Source: Streptomyces sp. WM4235 | GTDB taxonomy: Bacteria; Actinomycetota; Actinomycetes; Streptomycetales; Streptomycetaceae | Length of the DNA: 64,000 nucleotides | Assembly: GCF_001279725.1 (NCBI RefSeq) | Contig: NZ_LGDE01000227.1 | Coordinates: 6,588 to 70,587 of the forward strand | Reading direction: 5' to 3' | Shown here: piece by piece, positions 23,201-30,740 of the stretch | Position numbering within the stretch: position 1 is the first letter of the stretch | How the letters are laid out: the number at the start of each line of letters is the position of its first letter | Position numbers and translations under genes: made by a program | The notes under the pieces: generated by a model | What the model saw: only the letters and a program-made list of their open reading frames with translations | Database searches by the model: none | Told to the model about the DNA's origin: nothing

Positions 23201-25139
23201 CCGCCTGGCCGGCTCCGCGCCCCGAGCGGCCCGTGGGGCGGTCCTGCGGTTCACCCTGCGGCTCTGCCCCGCGCCCTGGACGGACGGGGAGCTCGCCTCC
23301 TGGGCCCGGTCCGCCCGGGTGCTCCTCGACGCCCTGGCCGACGGGTCGGGCGGGGACCGCCCGGACCTCGTCGCGGTCCTCGAAGCGGTGGCACCGTTGC
23401 TCACCCCGGCGTCGGCGGCGGCGGTCGTCGACGCCGTACGCGCCCTGCCTGCCCCCTCCGCGCACACGCCCGACCGGCCCACGCTGACGCTGCTGCGCCG
23501 GTGCGGGGCGGTGTTGGTCCGCGCGGACCTCGACCGCGCGCTCGCGGTGGCCGGGTTCGGCGCCGACCCCTGGCGGGCCCGAACCGAGGTGCTGCGCGAG
23601 GCGTTCGACGTACCGCCCCTGCCCGGAGGAGTACCGTCCCTGCCCGCAGGAGACTGGCGGACCGCCTTGGAGGCCTCGGTGCGCACACCGGCCGCGCTTG
23701 CCGACTTCCGCCTCCGCGATGTCCGCGACCTCCCCGGCACGCGCGACCTCCCCGGCACGCGCGACCTCCTCAGCACGCGTGACCTCGGCCGCACGCGTGA
23801 CGAGGAAGCGCCCGACTCCCGGGAGCGGTTGTCCGCGCTGATCGACGTCTACGCCACCGCCGATCCCGAGGTCCGTGACCCGCTGCTCGACTGGATGACG
23901 GCCCTCCAGCCCCTGGACGCACCGACCTGGACGATCGGCGAGAGCGCCTCCGGACCACGACCGACGCCGGGGCGTGCGGGCGTACCGCGCCGCGCGCACG
24001 CCGACGACCTCGATCAGCCGCGCTCGGCGGCTCTGCGCGACCGCCTGCTGACGATGTCGGACTCCCCTGACCCCGAGCGCCGGAACGCCGCCGCCCGCGC
24101 CCTCCTGACCTGGCCCGAGCCCGGGATCCGGCTCGCCGTGCTCCGGGCGGCCCTGCGCGGGCGGACGACGGTCGACGTCGGCGCCGACCTGGCCCGCACC
24201 ATGATCACGCTCGACCCGGCGGAACTCCGGGCCGACGAGGTTCCACCCGAGCACGTGATCCGCGTGGCCTCGCTGCTCGCGCCGCCCGACCTCGTACCGC
24301 TGCTCCCGCTGCTGTCGCACTGGTGGGAGCACGGGACGCCCGCCGTCCATCACGCCGCCGCGGTCGAGTTGCGCAGGGCGCCCGTCGACGCGCTCGCCCA
24401 CGCTCTCGGCGCACGTCTCGACGCCGGCGCCCGGGGGCTGGTGGACCTGATCGCGGGTCGGGCGCTGCTGCGCACTCCGGCCCTGACGCGGGCGTGCCGG
24501 CGGCTCCGCGCCGAGGGACACGACGAGCTCGCGGACCGGATCCTGCTGGTCGACGGCCCGCTGCGGGGCCCCGCGGCCGTGAGTCGGGACGCGGCAGCGC
24601 TCGCCTCACTACGCGCCCGCGCCGAGCCGTCCACCCCGCGGGCCCCACGCCGTCCGGCCCTGCGGGAGCTGTCGGACGCGGCCCGTACCGGGACTCCCGA
24701 CGAGATCCGCCGGGCCCTGACCCGCCTCGCCGAGGAGCACCGGGGCCCGGGTCCGGACCTCGGGGTGCGGGAGCTGATCGGTGAGTTGCTGCACCACCCC
24801 ACAGCGGGGGTCCGCCTGCACGCCCACCGGACCTCCCGGGCGGTGCTGGACCGGCCGAGCCACCTTCGGCACACGCTGGTCCTGCTGCACGACCCGCAGC
24901 CGGACGTGGTCCGCATGGCGATCCGGAGCCTGTCCCGAGCGGCCTGGAAACCGGCGATCCCCGCCCTGGTCGGCTTGCTCGAACACGCGCGTCCCGTGGT
25001 TCGCCGGACCGCGGCCGACGGTCTCGCGCGTCTGGGCGCTCCGGCGGTCCCCGCGCTCAGGCGCGCCGCCGACCACGCCCGCCCCGACCGGCGGGCGCGC
25101 TACGCGGAGGTGCTGGGCCGCATCGCGGCCGGCACCTGA
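20268..25139 (+). CDS. Very large HEAT-repeat protein
   Basis: A 1623-residue cytoplasmic protein from ATG 20268 (MTTSTDHLIDEAL). Nearly the whole length is built of paired amphipathic helices of HEAT/Armadillo type, for example RHANPRLRHLGLLLLSGR, RHRDRHVRKHTIALLARD, NMNVKKTAAQALVHAG and the C-terminal QPDVVRMAIRSLSRAAWKPAIPALVGLLEH, where the consensus is clearest. No catalytic domain is seen. It probably acts as a scaffold. Two low-complexity insertions break the solenoid: an SADPGSAVGSAVGS-type repeat near residue 225 and a DLPGTRDLPGTRD-type repeat near residue 1160. Monocistronic; long antisense frames within it are GC artefacts. Confidence 0.85.
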   Translation: MTTSTDHLIDEALHRCDAGWLSDHLDARSCRPAVLGRLVRHANPRLRHLGLLLLSGRVSATPPAADERETAELASLLPDFVVEPPEAALLQANLHAHLGPYLRDRRRPSWRTADLPVRVRIAWLRAELLDDPAVLRHEARGELLYQAVRETSVTAAHRPGRLVAELADSGDQVLRAEALRLAREGLHAGLLAPARVREHVLALLGTGVLGVDVQNIGTHGSSSADPGSAVGSAVGSADPGSAVDSAVGSRTATAVVVAALLELAEPWAALEPLPEGRLSVFLTSGPEATPVEVADAALSAAARHGHRDLVRRVAADPGRPAALRRRALELLGDLAGRGDIRELTAIAARDPLLLGAPAVTCLRGLHRRGHFPADEDVPAIVGLALADHSIAPHEVATILFTCRHAALRVLIDADDDADAEQSGPRRLALLVAMAGQGARELPVGEEITRVFASAGAPEPFLAAIRELRYTEAEDVVIALLPKAPGAALDALEAIGGHRTVRALREALGLPAAEDAAQGGEGSGVIAPHLRAVRDRALELLWHLTDDRGRRRDLLVRLDPTDLPARIAADLGGPDEEELALLGAHLDPDEPLTALCRLAAHGGAGTLPVLADLLLRVVGELAAFREPGGDVTRFEGETPNAEPTVPREAEHALTALGSRLYERRRIRPSCLLDAADAPAAGRALLATLVLDLLDRPGLSDREKTILLELLSRAPGPRVRARVHHLLRHRDRHVRKHTIALLARDVTGDDARALSATLIALTRAGDVQTVRRALLALGHARARWACAAIAACLAHPNMNVKKTAAQALVHAGAAPAVAELLRMLGRHDNPGLRGTLVEALRAILGDAYAATVLAAAEHAETNRARALLAEALDGVLPARSVLALADQASPVAPALLALVADGRVRLASGTREELTPALDRHGIVLPAGPASPPIDETDFDVASLAAGRWNPAVALRVAERPEPPRADRLRELRPLLADWLRLAGSAPRAARGAVLRFTLRLCPAPWTDGELASWARSARVLLDALADGSGGDRPDLVAVLEAVAPLLTPASAAAVVDAVRALPAPSAHTPDRPTLTLLRRCGAVLVRADLDRALAVAGFGADPWRARTEVLREAFDVPPLPGGVPSLPAGDWRTALEASVRTPAALADFRLRDVRDLPGTRDLPGTRDLLSTRDLGRTRDEEAPDSRERLSALIDVYATADPEVRDPLLDWMTALQPLDAPTWTIGESASGPRPTPGRAGVPRRAHADDLDQPRSAALRDRLLTMSDSPDPERRNAAARALLTWPEPGIRLAVLRAALRGRTTVDVGADLARTMITLDPAELRADEVPPEHVIRVASLLAPPDLVPLLPLLSHWWEHGTPAVHHAAAVELRRAPVDALAHALGARLDAGARGLVDLIAGRALLRTPALTRACRRLRAEGHDELADRILLVDGPLRGPAAVSRDAAALASLRARAEPSTPRAPRRPALRELSDAARTGTPDEIRRALTRLAEEHRGPGPDLGVRELIGELLHHPTAGVRLHAHRTSRAVLDRPSHLRHTLVLLHDPQPDVVRMAIRSLSRAAWKPAIPALVGLLEHARPVVRRTAADGLARLGAPAVPALRRAADHARPDRRARYAEVLGRIAAGT

Positions 25140-25268
25140 ACCACCGTCGGGTGGAACCGTCGATCGGAGGCCGACGACCACCGCCCACCCCTGGCCAATG
25201 GTTTGCGCGGAGTGCTCGTGGGCAGTCGCCTACAGCCGGAAGGACGAGGCCCCGGTCTGGAGGCCGCC

Positions 25269-25805
25269 ATGTCGACAACCACGCTCATCGTCATCATCGC
25301 CGCGCTGGTACTGATCGCCCTGATCGCCGCGTTGTGGACCTTCTCGCGCCGCCGTCACCTGCGGCAACAGTTCGGCCCCGAATACGATCGCACGGTCGAG
25401 GCCGAAGGCGGCCGGAGAGCGGCCGATCGCGAGCTGCGGGCTCGCGAGCAACGCCACGACACGCTCGACATCAAGGAACTGCCCGCCGAGCGGCGTGTCC
25501 AGTACACCGATGAGTGGCGCGACGTCCAGGAACGCTTCGTGGACCGCCCCGAGGCCTCGGTCGCCCAGGCGGACGAACTGGTGACGCGCCTGATGCGCGA
25601 ACGCGGCTACCCGGCCGACGGCTACCAGGGGCAGGTCCGGGACCTGTCGGTGGAGCACGGCCGCACCCTGGAGCACTATCGCGCGGCCCACGAGATCAAC
25701 CTGCGCGGCAGCGGAGCCGAGGCGACCACGGAGGAACTCCGTGGCGCCATGGTCCACTACCGCGCCCTGTTCGAGGAACTGCTGAGCAGCGAAGGAGGCC
25801 GATGA
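25269..25805 (+). CDS. Single-pass membrane-anchored protein, paralogue of next gene
   Basis: A 178-residue protein from ATG 25269. One N-terminal transmembrane helix (TTLIVIIAALVLIALIAALWTF, residues about 3-24) is followed by RRRHLRQQFGPEYDR. It then has a soluble helical domain containing WRDVQERFVDRPEASVAQADELVTRLM and a terminal HYRALFEELL. That domain is repeated in the downstream protein (WAEIQGRFVDDPKEAVTSADTLVAEVM ... RYRSFFNRLL). Function unknown; the context with a PRC-barrel protein and SpoIIE phosphatase suggests stress. A GTTT-N15-GGGCAG stretch near 25200-25226 is a weak SigB-like promoter candidate. Confidence 0.75.
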   Translation: MSTTTLIVIIAALVLIALIAALWTFSRRRHLRQQFGPEYDRTVEAEGGRRAADRELRAREQRHDTLDIKELPAERRVQYTDEWRDVQERFVDRPEASVAQADELVTRLMRERGYPADGYQGQVRDLSVEHGRTLEHYRAAHEINLRGSGAEATTEELRGAMVHYRALFEELLSSEGGR

Positions 25806-25806
25806 C

Positions 25807-26304
25807 ATGCGGGAACACGGTGACACGGCGGGCCGGGGCGACGAGGACCGGCTGACCACGGAGAGCCTCGCCAATCCGGGTGCGACCGGCGCCCAGGCCG
25901 TGTACCCCGGCGAGGCGACGGCCCTGGAGAGCGAGACCGCCGAGGCGCGGGACGGCGCACGGGACGAGGAGGCGCCTGCCGACGTCCGGGACGGGCCGGA
26001 GCACGCCGAGGGACGCGGGCAACGGGACGAGCGTGACGAACCCTTGTTGGCCGGCGCGGAGACGGAGGGCTTCCGGGAGCGGTGGGCCGAGATCCAGGGG
26101 CGCTTCGTCGACGACCCGAAGGAGGCCGTGACGTCCGCGGACACGCTGGTGGCCGAGGTGATGCAGGAACTCGCCCGGACCTTCTCCGCTCACAAGCAGG
26201 AACTCGAGGGCCAGTGGGGACGCGGCGAGCAGGTCGCCACGGAGGATCTGCGGCTCGCGCTGCAGCGCTACCGTTCATTCTTCAACCGCCTCCTCAAGAC
26301 CTGA
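25807..26304 (+). CDS. Soluble acidic paralogue of the membrane-anchored upstream protein
   Basis: A 165-residue protein whose ATG lies one base after the previous stop region. The first 85 residues are disordered and strongly acidic (many Glu/Asp/Ala). The C-terminal half (FRERWAEIQGRFVDDPKEAV ... LALQRYRSFFNRLLKT) is homologous to the C-terminal domain of the preceding protein. So the operon encodes a membrane-anchored and a soluble version of one unknown domain. Ends just before a strong hairpin terminator. Confidence 0.75.
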   Translation: MREHGDTAGRGDEDRLTTESLANPGATGAQAVYPGEATALESETAEARDGARDEEAPADVRDGPEHAEGRGQRDERDEPLLAGAETEGFRERWAEIQGRFVDDPKEAVTSADTLVAEVMQELARTFSAHKQELEGQWGRGEQVATEDLRLALQRYRSFFNRLLKT

Positions 26305-26344
26305 GCGCGCACCCCGACCCGATCGACGCGCGATCGACGCGCAG

Positions 26345-26390
26345 ACGGGGCCGGGGCGAACACCACGTGGTGGTGTCGCCCCGGCCCCGT
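26345..26390. terminator. Strong bidirectional terminator
   Basis: Perfect 15-bp stem (26345-26359 with 26376-26390, ACGGGGCCGGGGCGA type) capped by a second palindrome CACCACGTGGTG at 26361-26372. It sits between convergent genes ending at 26304 and 26422. Confidence 0.88.
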
Positions 26391-26421
26391 CGCATGCGCC
26401 GTCCCGCCGGGAGGCGTCCCG

Positions 26422-26775
26422 TCAGAAGGTGTGCGGCTCGTCGTAGTAGCGGCCGATCTGGCGGTGGTAGTCCGCGTCCTGGAGGTGCTTGTCCTGGATG
26501 AACTCGGGAGCGTGCTTGATCTGCTCCTTCGTCCGGTTGACGTGGATCCGCCGCTCGTCCACCTCGATCCGGCTGACCGTGCCGGCGGGCAGGAGCACTT
26601 CCTTGCCGAAGATCCACGGGCCGGTGTCGACCACGATGTACGAGGAGTCGACCTCGTCGGAATGCTTGTCGACCTTGCCGATGGAGCCGTCCGTGGCCTC
26701 GACCTTGAAACCCGTCAGATCGACATCGGCCAGTCGGCCGGACGTCTCGCGGTAACCCCACACATTCCCGGTCAT
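26422..26775 (-). CDS. PRC-barrel domain protein
   Basis: A 117-residue protein from ATG 26775 (MTGNVWGYRETSG), with GAAGGGG upstream. Residues about 15-75 form the PRC-barrel (GFKVEATDGSIGKVDKHSDEVDSSYIVVDTGPWIFGKEVLLPAGTV pattern, with DGSIGKV as the hallmark). The tail contains Tyr/His-rich YHRQIGRYYDEPHTF. PRC-barrels occur in RNA-processing and photosynthetic proteins and, in actinomycetes, in small stress-linked proteins of unknown role. The leader carries an exact 15-bp tandem duplication (26831-26860). Confidence 0.88.
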   Translation of the reverse strand: MTGNVWGYRETSGRLADVDLTGFKVEATDGSIGKVDKHSDEVDSSYIVVDTGPWIFGKEVLLPAGTVSRIEVDERRIHVNRTKEQIKHAPEFIQDKHLQDADYHRQIGRYYDEPHTF

Positions 26776-26830
26776 GTGAACAACCCCTTCACCCAATCGA
26801 TGTGACGGTCCTCTTCTCCACGGCGTCCTC

Positions 26831-26860
26831 GATGATCCGGAGAGGGATGATCCGGAGAGG
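26831..26860. repeat. Exact 15-bp tandem duplication upstream of PRC-barrel gene
   Basis: GATGATCCGGAGAGG occurs twice head to tail (26831-26845, 26846-26860), 56 bp upstream of the PRC-barrel start. It could be a doubled activator site or a recent slippage product. Confidence 0.75.
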
Positions 26861-26914
26861 CGCGGAACCGCCACAGGGTCGCCTGCCCTGAAAGCTCCGA
26901 CCCACACGGGGCAC

Positions 26915-28180
26915 TCAGGGTCGGACCACGCCCGTGCGCGCCGCCGCCGTTTGTGTGGGTTCGGCGTCGGGGCCGAACCATTCGCACAACAGCACGGTCG
27001 CATCGTCCTGGAGCCGTCCGTCGTGGTGACCCATGACCGCCTGGACGAGGCGCCGCAACGTCTCCGGGAGGGGCAGACCGTCGGCGTGGTGGCGGATCAG
27101 GAAGTCGGTGAAGTTCGCGAGACCGAACTCGGTGGAGCCGGGCCGTCGCGCCTCCGTGATGCCGTCGGTGTACAGGACCAGGCAGTCCCCCGGCTCCAGT
27201 TGCTCCCTGCACGTCCGGACGGGCAGCCCGAGGTCGGTGCCCATGGGGTGGGCGGGCGGGCAGGCCAGTTGGCCGGCCCAGCGGCCGCCCCTGATGACGA
27301 GCGGCGGAAGATGACCCCGGTTGACCCAGGTCAGGACCCCGGTACGCGTGTCCAGCTCGGCGAGGACGCCCGTCACGTAGATGCCGCGTCGGAACTGCTC
27401 GATCAGCACCTCCTCCACCCGCTCGCTCATGCCGACGAGGTCCGCCCCCTGCCGGCGGGCGTTGCGGCAGGCTCCGACGGCGAGGTTCGCGGCCAGTCCG
27501 GCCGCCGTGTCGTGACCCATGGCGTCGAACACCGACAGGTGGACGACCGGGCCCGTCATCGCGTAGTCGAAGGCGTCCCCGCTGATCTCGTACGCGGGTT
27601 CCATCGTGGCGGCGACGACGACCCGACCGTCCGCGTACGTCCGCGGCGGGATCAGGTGCCACTGCATCTCGGCCGCCACGTTCATCGGGGCCGTCCGCAC
27701 GAGCCGCGCGTACGCGTCGCTCTGGTCGCTCTTGGTGACGATCAGCAGGGCGACGAGGGAGGCCAGGGCTTCGGCGTCCCGGCGGGCCCGCGCATCGTTC
27801 TCGTCCGGGGTGAGGCGCAGCAGGCCGAGCCGCTCGCTGCCGTTCAGCATCGGCACCCACCACTGCGCGTGGAGCGGGTCCGCCGCCGTGTGCACGATCT
27901 CGCCGTGCTGGTAGGCGCGCCCGGCGAGGGTGCCCTCGATCCTGATCTCGCGATCGTCCGCGCGAGCCGTCGCTGTTTCCGGCGGGGCCGAGGGTGGGTG
28001 GGGCAGTACGCGGAGCACGCGCTCCTGCATGTCGGCCACGTAGATCCGTACGTGGCGGAAGCCGGCCCGGGCCGCGTGTTCGGCGACCTTGGCCGGCAGG
28101 AGGTCCATGGGCATGAGGTGGCCGGCCGCCAGGAGGCCGGTCAGCATGGTCGGGCTGTCGTCCCGCCGATCGATCGCCAC
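26915..28180 (-). CDS. SpoIIE-type PP2C phosphatase with GAF-like sensor
   Basis: A 421-residue protein from GTG 28180 behind GGGAG. The N-terminal about 160 residues form a GAF-like sensor (FRHVRIYVADMQERVLRVLPH ... GLLRLTPDE). The C-terminal PP2C/SpoIIE domain shows the metal motifs SGDAFDY, VFDAMGHDTAAGLAANLA, CLVLYTDGITEAR and DDATVLLCEW. These phosphatases dephosphorylate anti-sigma-factor antagonists in partner-switching cascades (SigB/SigF type). No anti-sigma or antagonist gene is adjacent. It lies amid genes that look stress-related. Confidence 0.9.
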   Translation of the reverse strand: MAIDRRDDSPTMLTGLLAAGHLMPMDLLPAKVAEHAARAGFRHVRIYVADMQERVLRVLPHPPSAPPETATARADDREIRIEGTLAGRAYQHGEIVHTAADPLHAQWWVPMLNGSERLGLLRLTPDENDARARRDAEALASLVALLIVTKSDQSDAYARLVRTAPMNVAAEMQWHLIPPRTYADGRVVVAATMEPAYEISGDAFDYAMTGPVVHLSVFDAMGHDTAAGLAANLAVGACRNARRQGADLVGMSERVEEVLIEQFRRGIYVTGVLAELDTRTGVLTWVNRGHLPPLVIRGGRWAGQLACPPAHPMGTDLGLPVRTCREQLEPGDCLVLYTDGITEARRPGSTEFGLANFTDFLIRHHADGLPLPETLRRLVQAVMGHHDGRLQDDATVLLCEWFGPDAEPTQTAAARTGVVRP

Positions 28181-28316
28181 AGACTCATCTCCCGCGCCGG
28201 TGGATCCAGTGCACCACACGCGCGCGGGTTTCGCCGTCGACGCGCGCCGCACCCGCCGGCGTCCGGCTCCGCGTGCGCGTGGCTCCTCGGCTCCCCCGTC
28301 CGCGGGCTCGGGGGGC

Positions 28317-29315
28317 TCACGCGCCCGCCGGGTGTTCCGCTTCCTCGCGCCCGGCCGCGCGGCGGGCCGCCGCGGCGTCGGTGACGTCGAGGAACACCTG
28401 GTCCAACTCGGGCCACCGTGCCTTCAGCTCGTCCCGGATGCGGACCATCGCGTCCTCGACGGTCTCACTGTCGTATCCGGCCGTCAGGTCGATCCCGGCG
28501 GCCAGCAGCACCGAATCCGGCCCGAGCTGCATGGTGAGCAGCGCCGTGACGGAGTCGATCTCGGGCTGCCGCCGCAGCAGGGCCCGTACCTCGCTCTGCA
28601 TGGCGGGATCGGCCGCCTCGCCGATCAGTTGGGCCCTGGCCCCCTTGCCCAGGGCGTAGGCAACGTAGACGAGGAGCACACCGATCAGGATGGAGGCCCA
28701 CGCCTCGTACGCCACCTCACCGGTCACCATGTGGAGTGCCATGCCGATCATGGCGAGGACGACACCGGCGCAGGCCGTGCTGTCCTCGGCCAGGACGGTG
28801 CGCAGGGCCGGATCCCGTACCTGGCGGATCTCCTCGGTCGTGCTGCGCCCGGCCTCGCGGGCTTCGCCGCGCACCTGGCGTACGGCGCGGACGAGCGAGG
28901 CCCCTTCGGCGATCAGCGCCGCGAAGAGCACGATCAGGCCGATGACGTAGCCCTTGTGCGATTCGGAGCCGCCGGACCGGAAGGCCTCGATGCCCTGGAA
29001 GACCGAGAAGCAGCCGCCGGTGACGAAGATGCCCACGGCCGCGAGCAGGGACCAGAAGAAGCGTTCCTTGCCGTAGCCGAACGGGTGGCGCTTGTCGGCC
29101 GGGCGCCTGCTGCGTTTGACCGACGCGAGCAGGAAGACCTCGTTGAGGCTGTCGGCCACGGAGTGCGCCGCCTCGGACAGCAGGGCCGGGGATCCGGCGA
29201 TGACGCCGCCGACGCCCTTGGCCACGCAGATGACCAGGTTCGCGCCGAGGGCCACCCACACCGTGATGCGGGTTTCGCCGTCGCGTTCGGCCGCCGTCCC
29301 GGCGGACCGTGTCAT
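28317..29315 (-). CDS. Cation diffusion facilitator (CDF) transporter
   Basis: A 332-residue membrane protein with a six-helix N-terminal core. The metal-site helices include LLSEAAHSVADSLNEVFL (His and Asp ligands; the usual HxxxD is present as H51/D55) and an AEDSTACAGVVLAMIGM second half with D. The KRHPFGYGKERFFWSL loop typical of CDF proteins is present. The C-terminal cytoplasmic domain runs from about residue 235. It exports divalent metals (Zn, Fe, Mn) by proton antiport. The start at 29315 overlaps the stop of the upstream unknown gene (ATGA), so the two are coupled. Confidence 0.92.
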   Translation of the reverse strand: MTRSAGTAAERDGETRITVWVALGANLVICVAKGVGGVIAGSPALLSEAAHSVADSLNEVFLLASVKRSRRPADKRHPFGYGKERFFWSLLAAVGIFVTGGCFSVFQGIEAFRSGGSESHKGYVIGLIVLFAALIAEGASLVRAVRQVRGEAREAGRSTTEEIRQVRDPALRTVLAEDSTACAGVVLAMIGMALHMVTGEVAYEAWASILIGVLLVYVAYALGKGARAQLIGEAADPAMQSEVRALLRRQPEIDSVTALLTMQLGPDSVLLAAGIDLTAGYDSETVEDAMVRIRDELKARWPELDQVFLDVTDAAAARRAAGREEAEHPAGA

Positions 29316-29758
29316 CGCGTGTCCGCGGGCGCCGAGGTCCCCGGGACACCGGCGGTACCAGGGGTTCCCGCGGTGCGCGGAAGCTCGGTGATCCGGGTGG
29401 CGTTCAGGGTGAGCCGCCGAATGCGACCCTCGTGGTCCGCCGCCCTCGTCTCGGCGCCCTGGAGCTGCGCCGGGGCCGCGTCGGTCAGCTGCCAGGTGGT
29501 GAGTACCTCGCGTCCGCCGGCATCCGTCTCGTCGATGGTGACGAGGACGGGTCGCGGTCCGTCGGCCTCCTCCGCGAGGGCCCAGGAGAGGGCGTCGGGG
29601 GCGTCGGCGAGGACACAGCCGGTCAGGGTCACCGTGAGGTCCGGGCCGAAGGCCTCGCCGTCCCCCCGCGAACCCAGTCCCTGGGCTTCCTCACAGGTGA
29701 AGCGCTCTCCCTCGACGGTGACGCGGAACCGCGGGGGATGCGTGGTGGAGTAGTCCAT
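29312..29758 (-). CDS. Hypothetical protein coupled to CDF transporter
   Basis: A 148-residue soluble protein from ATG 29758 (MDYSTTHPPRFRVTVEGERF). Predicted mostly beta: RFRVTVEGERFTCEEAQG, LTVTLTGCVLADAPD, RPVLVTIDETDAGGREVLTTWQLTDAA and RIRRLTLNATRITELPR. The C-terminus is a short Gly/Pro/Thr repeat. I do not recognise the family. Its stop overlaps the CDF start by four bases, so it may be a metal- or stress-related partner; this rests on coupling only. Confidence 0.6.
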   Translation of the reverse strand: MDYSTTHPPRFRVTVEGERFTCEEAQGLGSRGDGEAFGPDLTVTLTGCVLADAPDALSWALAEEADGPRPVLVTIDETDAGGREVLTTWQLTDAAPAQLQGAETRAADHEGRIRRLTLNATRITELPRTAGTPGTAGVPGTSAPADTR

Positions 29759-29880
29759 GCCCCTTCGCCTGCCCGGGGCCCGGACCCGTATGCGGCCCAC
29801 GCGTGCACGGGGCCCGTACGGCGCCCGTTCGGCCGAGGAGGGGGTTCGGGCGGCCCGCGCACGGAGGGGGCGTGGGCGGA

Positions 29881-30414
29881 TCAGGCGGCGAACTCCTTGA
29901 CGAAGGCGGCGCAGAAGGCGTCCAGGTCGTCGGGCTTGCGGCTGGTCACCAGCGTGCCGGGGGCCGCGTGGCAGACGTGGACCTCTTCGTCCACCCAGGT
30001 GCCGCCCGCGTTGCGGATGTCGGTGGCGAGACTGGGCCACGAGGTGAGGGTGCGACCGCGTACGACCTCGGCCTCCACCAGCGTCCAGGGGGCGTGGCAG
30101 ATCGCGGCGACGGGCTTGCCCGCGTCGAAGAAGCTCCTGATGAACCCGACGGCGCGCTCGTTCATCCGCAGCGCGTCCGGGTTGGCGACGCCGCCGGGCA
30201 GTACGAGTGCGTCGAAGGCGTCCGAGGTGTCACCCGCGAGCACGTGGTCCACGGTGAACCTGCCGGCCTTGTCGAGGTGGTCGAAGGCCTGCACCTGTCC
30301 CGGCTCCGTCGAGACGAGTTGGGGGTTCCAGCCTGCTTCCAGGGCGGCCTTCCACGGCTCGGTCAGTTCGACTTCCTCGACGCCTTCGGGCGCGGTCAGG
30401 AATGCGATGCGCAC
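29881..30414 (-). CDS. DJ-1/PfpI-family protein (type 1 glutamine amidotransferase-like)
   Basis: A 177-residue protein. GTG 30414 was chosen because AAGGAA lies about 10 bases upstream and the family begins with xRIAFLTAPEGVE. The nucleophile elbow is PVAAICHAPW with Cys106 followed by His107. Glu10 (TAPEGVE) is the third site residue. ALVLPGGVANPDALR is the conserved PGG loop. Members (PfpI, YhbO, DJ-1) act as stress chaperone, protease or glyoxalase-type enzymes. Located with PRC-barrel, phosphatase and DUF3618 genes, which supports a stress role. Confidence 0.9.
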   Translation of the reverse strand: MRIAFLTAPEGVEEVELTEPWKAALEAGWNPQLVSTEPGQVQAFDHLDKAGRFTVDHVLAGDTSDAFDALVLPGGVANPDALRMNERAVGFIRSFFDAGKPVAAICHAPWTLVEAEVVRGRTLTSWPSLATDIRNAGGTWVDEEVHVCHAAPGTLVTSRKPDDLDAFCAAFVKEFAA

Positions 30415-30740
30415 CGCGTTCACTTCCTTCGGTTCGGGGCTCCGGCGTCCCCCGCCCGTTGTGCGGGGGCCTGGGTCCGGGCCGGTGGGTTCACCGTGCA
30501 CCCCGCGCCTGCCCGGCTCGTGGTGTCGCAATCATCCGATTGCTCCCCCCGACCCGTGCGGCGGGGCGACGGCCCCGGGCACGGTTGTGGGGACGACGGC
30601 GACGGCCACGAGCCCGACCAGGCCCTTCGGTCGCATCATGGCCGCGTACCCGCCCGAGGAGAGCGACGACGACGCCTGGCTGGTGGCGATCCGCGTCGGC
30701 TGAGGGCAGCGGGTCCGGAACCGGACCCGAGCCCGGCCGG
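30415..30740. other. Gene-poor stretch between PfpI and DUF3618 genes
   Basis: 326 bases, no convincing gene. A 21-codon plus-strand frame at 30638-30703 (MAAYPPEESDDDAWLVAIRVG) has normal codon bias but no homologue that I recognise; it could be the tail of a lost gene. No clear promoter or hairpin was identified. Confidence 0.4.

Noticed and set aside
25200..25226. SigB promoter GTTT-N15-GGGCAG upstream of 25269
   Set aside because: The -10 part departs from GGGTAC/T and no second example was found among neighbouring stress-like genes, so it is not listed as a feature.
30638..30703. 21-codon plus-strand ORF ending WLVAIRVG
   Set aside because: Reasonable codon bias, but no Shine-Dalgarno, no recognised homologue and no regulatory context. 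Mentioned only as a possible gene remnant.
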